Counted from the stretch's first letter, positions 1 to 5,758 are shown. The stretch: DNA of 12,252 bases from Acidobacteriaceae bacterium (GCA_003140785.1 PLKY01000378.1:1-12252); one strand, 5' to 3'. Program-made: numbers and translations. The notes: generated from the letters alone by a model not told the origin.

Positions 1-1
1 C

Positions 2-826
2 AAACAAACGGAGCCGCCGCAATACTCGTCGAGTCCTAAATATTTATTGAATTGCTATCGCGGCCAGCGTGATGCCTCTTGGCCGATTGAAGCGGGCATA
101 TTCCGTCGTGAGTTCAAAGGGCTCCTTAAGAATGAGAAATGGGCGGTTCGGGATCTGATCTCAGTTCATCCAAGCGAGTTTGCAACCGACGAAACCATGT
201 TCGATAAACTCGTCCGAATGCAGCATTTTGGACTACCGACTCGATTACTGGATGTTTCGCGGAATGCGCTGGTCGCGCTATATGTTGCAACCGATCCAGG
301 ACCTAAACCGAGTAACGGCAAGGTCATAATTTTTTCAATTCCGCGGGAATGCGAGAAGTACTTTGACAGCGATTCAGTAAGTTGCATTGCCAATTTGGCC
401 AATATGACTTCCGACGAGAAGGACGAGATCTATCGATTGGAAGAGTCACTAATAGGACTACCTGAAGACGAACAAATCGCGAAATTCAATGAAGATGGCG
501 TTGTAAAACGACTTTATCAATTCATCAGGTCAGAGAAATCATATTTTCAGCCAATTATCAGACCAATAGATTTGCTTCTGCCATATTATGTCCATCCCAA
601 AATGAGCAATAGGCGAATCCTGGCGCAATCCGGTGCCTTCATCCTCTACGGCATAGCTCCATTCAAGAAAATATTTTGGCCGTACAAGATTGAAGAAACA
701 CACTTGCTTGTTCCTCAGAAAGCAAAGGAACCTATTCGAAAGGCGCTTGCAAATCTTGGCATCAACGAGAGCACACTTTACCCCGAGTTCGACAAGGCTG
801 CAGCCCGGATCAAGAATCAGTACTAG
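2..826 (+). CDS. FRG-domain protein, 5' end truncated by the window edge
   Basis: This is an FRG-domain protein. The family is named after its Phe/Tyr-Arg-Gly motif and occurs alone or fused in bacterial proteins, often in accessory or defence-rich regions; its biochemical role is not settled. Counting from a possible TTG start at 47, the hallmarks are YRGQ (residues 4-7), Trp12, paired Arg20-Arg21 and the core MQHFGLPTRLLD (58-69) followed by LVALYVATD. The frame is open without a stop back to base 2, and the domain motif would begin only three residues after the TTG. The true start is therefore almost certainly upstream of the window. The stop is TAG at 824-826. Codon use is AT-richer than in the pnt genes, consistent with recent acquisition. 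It converges with the DUF2188 gene. The domain call is secure, the function is not. Confidence 0.82.
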   Translation, partial: KQTEPPQYSSSPKYLLNCYRGQRDASWPIEAGIFRREFKGLLKNEKWAVRDLISVHPSEFATDETMFDKLVRMQHFGLPTRLLDVSRNALVALYVATDPGPKPSNGKVIIFSIPRECEKYFDSDSVSCIANLANMTSDEKDEIYRLEESLIGLPEDEQIAKFNEDGVVKRLYQFIRSEKSYFQPIIRPIDLLLPYYVHPKMSNRRILAQSGAFILYGIAPFKKIFWPYKIEETHLLVPQKAKEPIRKALANLGINESTLYPEFDKAAARIKNQY

Positions 827-923
827 AAGAAGTGGGACATCGGCTGAAAACTACTTTGCGAACCGCCAAAGGCGGATAATCAAACTGAGAGACTGCGGAG
901 CGGCAGGGCGGTTCTTTAAAATG

Positions 924-947
924 ATGCGGAAGCGCATTTGGCTTTTT
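924..947. terminator. Weak possible terminator between convergent genes
   Basis: A 5-bp stem (ATGCG/CGCAT, four-base loop) at 924-937 is followed by a T-rich stretch on the plus strand and flanked by TTTTA-type sequence on the other side. It lies between the convergent FRG and DUF2188 genes, and the T-rich end overlaps the DUF2188 stop. A second small hairpin (CCGCC-AAA-GGCGG, 863-875) is close by. The stem is short, so termination is only a suggestion. Confidence 0.25.
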
Positions 948-1152
948 AGAGTTTCCGCCACCTGTCCCTGCCGCCGACATTGGTGTCACGGACGCGCTCA
1001 ACGTGAACTGCCGCATCCGGGTTCATCTCGCGAGCCCGCTCAATGGCCTTTTCTTGGGTCGGAAGGATTGCGCTGGCCCTTTCCGAACCTGGTTTTCTTA
1101 CTGCATAATCTCCCTGCTCACGCCTTTCGATATACACTTCAGCCTTTGCCAT
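946..1152 (-). CDS. Small DUF2188-family protein
   Basis: This is a 68-residue protein of the DUF2188 type. These are small basic proteins of unknown function with an N-terminal beta hairpin and a helix carrying a T-Q-x-x-A-I-x-x-A-R signature. Here the pattern reads VYIERREQGDYAVRKPG, then TQEKAIERAREM (residues 32-43), then HVERVRD. The ATG at 1152-1150 is chosen because a purine-rich ribosome site (GGAAAGGGG, coding strand, 1166-1158) sits 5 nt before it. A longer reading from 1272 has no family similarity in its first 40 residues. The stop is TAA at 948-946. The gene stands alone, converging with the FRG gene and divergent from the first VOC gene. Family assignment is good; no role can be given. 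Confidence 0.75.
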   Translation of the reverse strand: MAKAEVYIERREQGDYAVRKPGSERASAILPTQEKAIERAREMNPDAAVHVERVRDTNVGGRDRWRKL

Positions 1153-1237
1153 GAAAGCCCCTTTCCTTCGAGTAGAATACACCGAAAAACACCGCTGGCA
1201 CCACGTTGAGGTCGCCGGGGGCATTCTGCAGGCCTGC

Positions 1238-1336
1238 TTATCTCTTCCGGTTCTGACGCGCCGCTTACACATGCTGCACAGCCTGCGCCTGATGGCTCAG
1301 GCTCGACTTTGCATCCCCCTACAACATCGAACTGCA
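1238..1336 (-). pseudogene. Decayed pntB 3'-end fragment (copy A)
   Basis: Positions 1265-1336, read on the minus strand, encode the tail of PntB (SML*GDAKSSLSH then QAQAVQHV) ending at a TAA at 1267-1265. One codon is now a TAG, where functional pntB has TAC, and a Leu has become Gln, so this is a dead fragment. Bases 1238-1264 continue the similarity into the sequence that follows the pntB stop in copies B (4432-4483) and C (8759-8810). The sequence upstream of the fragment is not pntB. It lies just before the first VOC gene, as copy B lies before the second. Confidence 0.6.
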
Positions 1337-1378
1337 TCGTTCGGTGGAACCGTATATCTAAATAAGCCAAGGGTGAAC

Positions 1379-1783
1379 ATGCTAGATCACGTTTTTCTTA
1401 CGGTGAGCGACGTGGAACGATCGATCTCGTTCTACACGGCGGCCCTGGCTCCCCTCGGCATCCACCGGCTCTTCGACTACGACGGCAGCAAGGGACCGCC
1501 AGGCCATCCCGATCTGAAAGGATTCGGAGCCAACGGCCGCATCTTTTTCTGGCTTCGAGAAGGTCTGGCCGACAGCCGAGCCGCCCACATTGGCTTTGTT
1601 GCGAATAGTCGCGAGCAGGTGAACGCGGCCTATGCTGCAGCCATCGCGGCGGGCGCTGCCGACAAGGGTGCACCGGCCGTTCGAGCCTACTACGATCCCC
1701 GGTACTGTGCCGCCAACGTCCTCGATCCGGATGGTTATAGCCTTGAGTTCGTTTACAAGAGTTGGCAGCACGCGCAGGGATAG
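1379..1783 (+). CDS. VOC (glyoxalase/bleomycin-resistance fold) protein, copy 1
   Basis: This is a 134-residue single-domain protein of the vicinal oxygen chelate superfamily, whose members bind a divalent metal and include glyoxalases, dioxygenases and antibiotic-binding proteins. The start LDHVFLTVSDVERS, the H-I-G-F segment and the C-terminal DPDGYSLEFVYK are typical. Candidate metal ligands are His4, His70 and Glu123. The substrate cannot be told. ATG at 1379 is preferred and begins exactly where the VOC fold begins. A GTG two codons upstream (1373) is possible. Frames extending further upstream run into repeat sequence. It is a near-duplicate of the gene at 4695-5099, with 12 residue differences over 134 positions, mostly outside the putative metal site. 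It is probably cytoplasmic and monocistronic. Confidence 0.85.
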   Translation: MLDHVFLTVSDVERSISFYTAALAPLGIHRLFDYDGSKGPPGHPDLKGFGANGRIFFWLREGLADSRAAHIGFVANSREQVNAAYAAAIAAGAADKGAPAVRAYYDPRYCAANVLDPDGYSLEFVYKSWQHAQG

Positions 1784-1886
1784 CTCGGGGTTAAAACCAA
1801 CGTTTTCCAGGCTCTTTTCGGCACGACTGAACAGGCTGCGGAAGAAGTCAGAATTTCGGATGAATCTAAAGAAAACCGCACCTCCG

Positions 1887-1940
1887 CGGCTAAAGCCGGT
1901 ATTGATTCTGTCGGCTGAATGCGGGGGTTGAAACCCCCGC
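1887..1940. repeat. Two adjacent palindromes (CGGC-TAAA-GCCG and GCGGGGGTT/AACCCCCGC)
   Basis: A small hairpin with a TAAA loop (1887-1898) is followed 22 bases later by a perfect palindrome at 1921-1940 with 9-bp arms and a 2-base centre. The pair lies downstream of VOC copy 1 and may stabilise or end its transcript, although no T-tract follows. I recall similar CGGCTAAAGCCG elements from acidobacterial intergenic DNA, but only from memory. Confidence 0.5.
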
Positions 1941-2003
1941 CCCCCTCCTCAACCGCTATCTACAGCTGGAGTACGAGTACTGCGACTGCGGGATTTGTGG
2001 TTT

Positions 2004-2052
2004 CCCAGGTCTCAAAAACGAGATCTCCACCCCAGACCTGGGGCACCCAGGT
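2004..2052. repeat. Extragenic palindrome ending in TGGGGCACCC
   Basis: CCCAGGTCT (2004-2012) pairs with AGACCTGGG (2034-2042). The right arm can alternatively pair with CCCAGGT (2046-2052) as a 7-bp, three-base-loop hairpin, so two structures compete. The ending TGGGGCACCC is shared with the palindrome at 10611-10649 inside the pnt operon, which marks them as members of one dispersed family. Confidence 0.5.
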
Positions 2053-2080
2053 TTGTAGGTGGGTTACAAAATCACCCGAC

Positions 2081-2144
2081 GAACAGGTCTTCGTCCGTAA
2101 GTTGGCTACAGAGACTGCGGGATGAACCGCTATTGCGGGCGGCC
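2081..2144. repeat. Dispersed repeat E, also present at 7378-7443
   Basis: This stretch matches 7378-7443 over its whole length. Shared blocks are ACAGGTCTTCGTCC, GCGGGATGAA and TATTGCGGGCGGCC. Both copies sit just beyond the 3' end of a minus-strand gene: about 35 bases from the sigma-factor stop here, directly at the stop of the TIGR03118-type gene there. It contains the AGGTCTTC loop sequence of the hairpin family seen at 8823-8893. Confidence 0.5.
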
Positions 2145-2179
2145 GGCATTTCTGCGGGATGAGCCGTTTGTTATTTTTC

Positions 2180-3478
2180 CTAAGGGTTAGTTGGGTCAGT
2201 CTCGCAGGATGCGGCGCGGGTGAGGAGGAGGTCGCGTTCGCGGGTGTTGCGGGTAAGGGCGGCGGCGCGTTCGAACTCGGTGCGGGCTTCGGAGCGGCGG
2301 CCTAGTTTGTAGAGGAGGTCGGCGCGGACGCTGGGGAGAAGATGGTAGCGCGCGAGAGAGGGTTCGGAAGCGAGGGCGTCTACGAGTGTGAGGCCGGCCT
2401 GGGGGCCGTGGGCCATGGAGACGGCTACGGCACGGTTGAGTTCGATGACGGGGGATGGAGTGAGCTGGGCGAGTTCGGTGTAGAGGATGACGATGCGGGG
2501 CCAGTCGGTTTCGGATGGCGTGCGGGCGCGGGCGTGGCAGGCGGCGATCTCGGCTTGCAGGAGATAGGGGCCGCGGCCGCTGTTGATTGCATGCGCGCGT
2601 TCGATTGCGGTGAATCCGCGATGGATGAGGAGTTGATCCCATTGGCTGCGATTTTGATCGAAGAGTAAGACTAGTTCGCCGGTGGAGGTGACGCGGGCGC
2701 GGGTGCGGGAGGCCTGGATCTCCATGAGGGCGACCAGGCCGTGGACTTCTGGCTCGGTGGGAGTGAGTTCGGCGAGGATGCGGCCGAGGCGAAGGGCATC
2801 TTCGCAGAGAGTGGGGCGCATGAGGTCGTCACCGGCGGTGGCGGAGTAGCCCTCGTTGAAGATGAGGTAGATGACTTCGAGGACTGAGGAGAGGCGGGCG
2901 GCAAGCTCGGGGCCGCGGGGGACCTCGAAGGGGATGTGCTTGTCGGCGAGGGTGCGTTTGGCGCGGACGATGCGCTGGGCGATGGTGGATTCGGGGGTGA
3001 GGAAGGCGCGGGCGATCTCGTCGGTGGTGAGGCCGCCGAGGAGACGGAGGGTGAGGGCTGCGCGGGACTCGGTGGGGAGGATGGGATGGCAGGCGATGAA
3101 GACGAGGCGGAGGAGGTCGTCGCTGATGGTGTTGTCGAGAGTGGAGTCGAGGTCGGGCGAGGTTTGTTCGAGGGCTTCGAGTTCGCGGGCGAGCTCTTCG
3201 TGTTTGCGCTCGGCGACGGCGTTGTGGCGGAAGAGATCGATGGCGCGGCGTTTGGCGGTTGCGGTGAGCCATGCAGCGGGATTGTCTGGCACGCCGGATT
3301 GCGGCCACTGTTCGAGTGCGGCGACGAGTGCCTCTTGCGCGAGGTCTTCGGCGAGGCCGACGTCATGGGTGAGGCGCGTGAGTCCGGCGATGACGCGCGC
3401 GGACTCGATGCGCCAGACGGCTTCGATGGTGCGATGCAGGGCTTGATGTGGGTCGTGATGTGGATCGGTAGCGGACAC
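2180..3478 (-). CDS. ECF42-like RNA polymerase sigma factor with C-terminal TPR-like extension
   Basis: This is a 432-residue extracytoplasmic-function sigma factor. Region 2 spans about residues 18-88, including DVGLAEDLAQEALVAALEQWP and AWLTATAKRRAIDLFR. Region 4 spans about 120-180, including ALTLRLLGGLTTDEIARAF and STIAQRIVRAKRTL. About 240 residues of helical, TPR-like extension follow, with a repeat-like piece near LYKLGRRSEARTEFERAAALT. This long form matches group ECF42, known to be encoded beside DGPF proteins and not beside an anti-sigma factor. That is what is found here, with a DGPF gene 45-140 nt upstream depending on its reading frame. The extension is thought to control activity in the group. 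The GTG at 3478-3476 is the first start after an in-frame TGA at 3493-3491; its ribosome site is poor. The DNA is very GC-rich, giving long meaningless frames on the other strand. Confidence 0.9.
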   Translation of the reverse strand: MSATDPHHDPHQALHRTIEAVWRIESARVIAGLTRLTHDVGLAEDLAQEALVAALEQWPQSGVPDNPAAWLTATAKRRAIDLFRHNAVAERKHEELARELEALEQTSPDLDSTLDNTISDDLLRLVFIACHPILPTESRAALTLRLLGGLTTDEIARAFLTPESTIAQRIVRAKRTLADKHIPFEVPRGPELAARLSSVLEVIYLIFNEGYSATAGDDLMRPTLCEDALRLGRILAELTPTEPEVHGLVALMEIQASRTRARVTSTGELVLLFDQNRSQWDQLLIHRGFTAIERAHAINSGRGPYLLQAEIAACHARARTPSETDWPRIVILYTELAQLTPSPVIELNRAVAVSMAHGPQAGLTLVDALASEPSLARYHLLPSVRADLLYKLGRRSEARTEFERAAALTRNTRERDLLLTRAASCETDPTNP

Positions 3479-3522
3479 TGCTACCGATCACACCAGCTTT
3501 CGATCCATGGATGCAAGTGCGG

Positions 3523-3655
3523 CTATTTGTTGGCGGTCTGATTTGGCAGCTCAGCTCGGCGCTCTACTTTGTGCTGGATCTGCTCTTCGGACAGGACGGG
3601 TGCGAAATCTTCCATCTCAAAGACCTGGCGGATTTCGACTTCGGAGTCGCCAGCC
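3523..3655 (-). pseudogene. Out-of-frame C-terminal part of the DGPF gene
   Basis: This minus-strand frame continues the DGPF protein after the presumed one-base slip: GDSEVEIRQVFEMEDFAPV, then LSEEQIQHKVERRAELPNQTANK, stop at 3525-3523. With the two frames joined the protein would be close to 147 residues, and its stop would lie 44 bases before the sigma-factor GTG. The EIRQVFEMEDF pattern is the normal end of this family. Confidence 0.7.
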
Positions 3656-3964
3656 GGGGTTGCAGTTGGGGGCACGCTTGACCCACTCGATGGCCTCTTC
3701 AAGGGACTTGACCTGCAAGATCGAGAAGCCCGCGATCAGCTCCTTGGCCTCGGTGAAGGGGCCGTCGATGACGGTACGAGACTTGCCGGAGAATTTGACG
3801 CGTGCGCCTTTGGAGCTGGGATGGAGGCCATCGAGGGCGAGCAGGACGCCAGCCTTGCTGAGCTCTTCGTTGTACTTGCCCATCTCGAGCAAGAGCTGTG
3901 GATCGGGGAGGGCGCCTTCTTTTTCTGTCTCTGGGGTTGCTTTGACAATGACCATGAATCGCAT
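3617..3964 (-). CDS. DGPF (YCII-related) protein, apparently frameshifted near its end
   Basis: This is a small DGPF-family protein, related to YCII and typical of the genes beside ECF42 sigma factors. The family may act as small enzymes or sensors, and its reaction is unknown. Visible features are the start MRFMVIVKA, the signature DGPFTEAKELIAGF (residues 67-80) and EEAIEWVKRAP. ATG at 3964-3962 is supported by AAAGGAG 8 nt upstream. Extending further upstream adds 23 unrelated residues. As written the frame ends at 3617 (115 residues) with WRLRSRNPPGL, unlike the family. The adjacent frame gives GDSEVEIRQVFEMEDFAPV, the expected C terminus, running to TAG at 3525-3523. A one-base insertion in a G run (3656-3659 or 3668-3672, plus strand) would explain this. 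It is either a sequencing error or a real lesion. It is probably co-transcribed with the sigma gene. Confidence 0.82.
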   Translation of the reverse strand: MRFMVIVKATPETEKEGALPDPQLLLEMGKYNEELSKAGVLLALDGLHPSSKGARVKFSGKSRTVIDGPFTEAKELIAGFSILQVKSLEEAIEWVKRAPNCNPGWRLRSRNPPGL

Positions 3965-4191
3965 TGCGAAATCTCCTTTGGGTTGAGCGATGGTTGGGTG
4001 GCTTGTTTTCGAGTTTAGCCATTTGTTGGCCAACCGGTGAACTCAGATTGAGAGCGCAGTTGGATCGCTGTTGCTCGCTTTCGTACTGGCTCCCTGCTGA
4101 TACGTCGAACGGGGTGTGGCCGATTCGACATGAAAACGGAATCTAATTAACTATTTTTCGGGGAGAGGAAGGATGGTCTAAATTACGGATT

Positions 4192-4302
4192 TTATTGAGG
4201 CAGGTTGAGCATGTGGTTTAGTTCTTCGCGGCTGGGGCCGGGCCTGAACTGTCCGAACTCTTCGGCCAAATTCTGCATGAGGTAGACACCCCAGTTCGCT
4301 CA
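4192..4302 (-). pseudogene. Short relic of an unidentified coding sequence
   Basis: Between an in-frame TGA (4302-4300) and a TAA (4194-4192), the minus strand reads 35 codons beginning ANWGVYLMQNLAEEFG and ending SREELNHMLNLPQ. The composition is that of a real soluble helical protein tail. No start or ribosome site fits, and a repeat-like sequence lies just upstream. I do not recognise the family. It may be the 3' end of a lost gene or chance. Confidence 0.3.
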
Positions 4303-4431
4303 TGGAACGGGCCTGTCGCTGTGGACCTGGACTCCCACCTGTTTGTTCTGAGAAACGCCTATGCCGACGAGAGGGATTCTCGCTCATGCCAAATCCGCCG
4401 GGCACTCATCGGCAGTGATTACTCCCGAAAT

Positions 4432-4483
4432 GTCGGCTTGTGATGACCGATGGGTTGTCGTCCGAATCGATTCTGACTCGCTG
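4432..4483. repeat. Dispersed element (copy B), shared with 7266-7319 and 8759-8810
   Basis: The three stretches share GTCGGCT-GTGATGA, then a CG-TGGGTT block, then TCTGACTCG-type endings; the other copies have TCCTGACGCSTCG. In copies B and C this element directly follows a pntB stop codon in minus-strand terms. The copy at 7266-7319 lacks the pntB part. Copy A (1238-1264) keeps only its end. Confidence 0.5.
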
Positions 4484-4485
4484 CC

Positions 4486-4558
4486 TTACACATGCTGCAC
4501 AGCCTGCGCCAAATGGCTCAGGCTCAACTTCGCGTCCCCATACAACATCGAACTGCAC
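4486..4558 (-). pseudogene. pntB 3'-end fragment (copy B)
   Basis: Read on the minus strand this gives CSSMLYGDAKLSLSHLAQAV then QHV and TAA, the same C terminus as the functional pntB at 8897-10276. Against pntB about 10 of 73 bases differ. Six of the eight changed codons are synonymous in the pntB frame. Similarity stops abruptly at 4558, so only the last ~24 codons are present. The sequence upstream is unrelated and there is no start. It is a non-functional fragment that retained a coding pattern. Confidence 0.6.
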
Positions 4559-4694
4559 TTCTCCTGCACGAATGAGAGCCTTGAGGCGTTCCGCCACACT
4601 CGCAATTTCATGCGATCCGGCATAAACCGGCCACAAGAGAGAGGTTTCCGCATCATTCGGTGGAGCCGTATATCTAAATAAGCCAAAGGTGAAC

Positions 4695-5099
4695 ATGCTG
4701 GATCACGTTTTTCTTACGGTGAGCGACGTGGAGCGTTCGTTCGCGTTCTACGCGGCGGCTTTGGCTCCTCTCGGCATCAACCGGCTCTTCGACTACGACG
4801 GCAGCAATGGACCGCCAGGCCATCCTGATCTGAAAGGATTCGGAGCAAACGGCCGCATCTTCTTCTGGCTTCGAGAAGGCCCAGCCGACAGCCGCGCCGC
4901 CCACATTGGCTTTGTTGCCAATAGTCGCGAGCAGGTGAACGCGGCCTATGCTGCCGCCATGGCGGCGGGCGCTACCGATAGTGGCGCACCGGCCGTTCGA
5001 GCCTACTACGATCCCCGCTACTACGCCGCCAACGTCTTTGATCCCGATGGCTATAGCCTTGAGTTCGTTTACAAGAGTTGGCAGCACGCGCAGGTGTAG
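4695..5099 (+). CDS. VOC (glyoxalase/bleomycin-resistance fold) protein, copy 2
   Basis: This is a 134-residue VOC-superfamily protein, a paralogue of the gene at 1379-1783. It has the same putative metal ligands (His4, His70, Glu123) and the same ending up to SWQHAQ. Differences include Ile16Phe, Ser17Ala, His29Asn, Leu63Pro, Cys110Tyr and Leu115Phe relative to copy 1. ATG at 4695 is preferred, with AAAGG 5-6 nt upstream; GTG at 4689 would add two residues. The ~40 bases before the start are nearly identical to those before copy 1 and include a conserved AT-rich GTATATCTAAATAA. The promoter was therefore probably copied too. The brnT gene begins 52 bases after its stop, but has its own operator. 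Substrate unknown. Confidence 0.85.
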   Translation: MLDHVFLTVSDVERSFAFYAAALAPLGINRLFDYDGSNGPPGHPDLKGFGANGRIFFWLREGPADSRAAHIGFVANSREQVNAAYAAAMAAGATDSGAPAVRAYYDPRYYAANVFDPDGYSLEFVYKSWQHAQV

Positions 5100-5125
5100 C
5101 AAAAGCCAGGATTGGCGCGCACAGG

Positions 5126-5148
5126 ATGTATATCTGTGTTATATACAT
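5126..5148. promoter_or_regulatory. Perfect palindrome, likely BrnA operator/promoter of brnTA
   Basis: ATGTATAT (5126-5133) and ATATACAT (5141-5148) are exact reverse complements around a 7-base spacer. The palindrome ends 3 bases before the brnT ATG. The TATA-rich right arm can serve as a -10 element, with TTGGCG at 5112-5117 a possible but poorly spaced -35. BrnA-type antitoxins repress their own operon through a ribbon-helix-helix domain, so this is the obvious operator. The binding itself is inferred. Confidence 0.6.
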
Positions 5149-5151
5149 TAG

Positions 5152-5469
5152 ATGAGTGCGAAGGACCCCCTTGCCGCTTGTATCGGCTTCGATTGGGACG
5201 ACGCGAATGCAATCAAGAATTGGGAGCGTCATCGGGTCACTCCGGAAGAGGCGGAGGACATCTTCTTTCACGATCCGTTTGTCGTGCGATCGGACGCTTC
5301 GCACTCCACGCGCGAGAAACGCTATCTCGCCCTCGGCCAGACGGCGCAGGGCAGACGATTGTTTGTTGCTTTCACAATTCGCAGAAAACTAATTCGGGTG
5401 ATTTCGGTGCGCGACATGAGTCAGCGAGAAATCGAGGAGTATAAGCGGCATGAAGAAAGCGATTCCTAA
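5152..5469 (+). CDS. brnT: BrnT-family ribonuclease toxin
   Basis: This 105-residue protein is the toxin of a type II BrnT/BrnA module. BrnT has a RelE-like fold and cleaves RNA, slowing translation under stress. Characteristic features are FDWDDANAIKNWERHRV (residues 13-29), EEAEDIFFHDP, the REKRYLALGQTAQGRRLFVAFT strand pair and IRVISVRDMSQREIEEY, whose arginines belong to the conserved basic set. The lysine common in the KHGV motif is arginine here. The ATG at 5152 is fixed by an in-frame TAG immediately upstream (5149-5151). No Shine-Dalgarno fits because the operator palindrome occupies that space, so the message may be leaderless. The stop overlaps the start of brnA by 20 bases, which indicates coupled expression. 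Confidence 0.88.
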   Translation: MSAKDPLAACIGFDWDDANAIKNWERHRVTPEEAEDIFFHDPFVVRSDASHSTREKRYLALGQTAQGRRLFVAFTIRRKLIRVISVRDMSQREIEEYKRHEESDS

Positions 5470-5740
5470 GTTCAAAAACGAGAACGAAGAGTTCGAGTTC
5501 TGGTCAGCGAAAGGAGCGGGTGCCGATTCAACCGCGTACGTTGACTGGTCCAAAGCGAAGCGCGCCAAACTGCCCAGTCTCAAGCCCACGCTGCGCACAA
5601 TTTCGGTGCGCCTGCCCGTCGCCATGATCGAAGACCTTAAAATCCTGGCCAACAAACGCGACGTGCCCTATCAGTCCTTGCTCAAAGTCTTTCTCGCCGA
5701 GCGGCTTGAGCAGGAGCGGCGTCTCCGCCGCGCCGGATAG
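5450..5740 (+). CDS. brnA: BrnA/CopG-type antitoxin
   Basis: This 96-residue antitoxin partners the upstream BrnT. The N-terminal IPKFKNENEEFEFWS segment (residues 5-19) is typical of CopG-type antitoxins that wrap their toxin. The C-terminal TISVRLPVAMIEDLKILAN followed by PYQSLLKVFLAERL (about 49-86) is a ribbon-helix-helix DNA-binding domain. The ATG at 5450 lies inside the end of brnT, with GAGGAG 10 nt upstream. The expected role is to neutralise BrnT by direct binding and to repress the operon at the palindrome 5126-5148. Toxin-before-antitoxin order with overlap is standard for this family. A strong terminator follows. The exact subgroup name (BrnA or generic CopG) is less certain than the function. 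Confidence 0.85.
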   Translation: MKKAIPKFKNENEEFEFWSAKGAGADSTAYVDWSKAKRAKLPSLKPTLRTISVRLPVAMIEDLKILANKRDVPYQSLLKVFLAERLEQERRLRRAG

Positions 5741-5758
5741 GGCGGTTCTGCCCAGAAT

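Larger units (their letters stand above)
1784..2179. other. Repeat-filled intergenic gap between convergent genes
   Basis: No gene is supported in this 396-base gap between the stop of VOC copy 1 and the stop of the sigma factor. It holds a series of palindromic elements, listed separately (1887-1940, 2004-2052, 2081-2144). Short open frames here are interrupted by the hairpins and match no family I recognise. Confidence 0.7.
3965..4694. other. Gene-poor gap with relic sequences
   Basis: This 730-base stretch between the DGPF start and VOC copy 2 holds no intact gene that I can support. Bases 4034-4190 show nothing recognisable. The rest contains a short coding relic (4192-4302), a degenerate piece of the hairpin family (around 4308-4326, reading as a partial CCACAGCGACAGG on the minus strand), the dispersed element at 4432-4483, the pntB-tail fragment (4486-4558), and a 93-base segment (4559-4651) absent from the equivalent place before VOC copy 1. 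Confidence 0.6.

Noticed and set aside
690..1154. 154-codon plus-strand frame overlapping the end of the FRG gene and all of DUF2188
   Set aside because: It overlaps two recognised genes, matches no family and has low-complexity Arg/Pro-rich content.
1151..1378. Long N-terminal extension of VOC copy 1
   Set aside because: It reads through the pntB-tail repeat, has no match in copy 2, and the VOC fold starts at the ATG at 1379.
1337..1378. Specific -35/-10 promoter for the VOC genes
   Set aside because: The GTATATCTAAATAA block is conserved in both copies and probably part of a promoter, but no convincing -35 at proper spacing could be chosen.
2342..3541. Several long open frames opposite or out of phase with the sigma-factor gene
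   Set aside because: They are extremely biased in composition (Gly/Glu-rich or Pro/Ser/Arg-rich) and are a by-product of GC-rich codon use in a clear sigma-factor gene.
4406..4696. 96-codon minus-strand frame before VOC copy 2
   Set aside because: It crosses the pntB fragment in a frame where the copies differ non-synonymously, spans the indel absent from copy A, and overlaps the VOC start. It is more likely chance over repeats.
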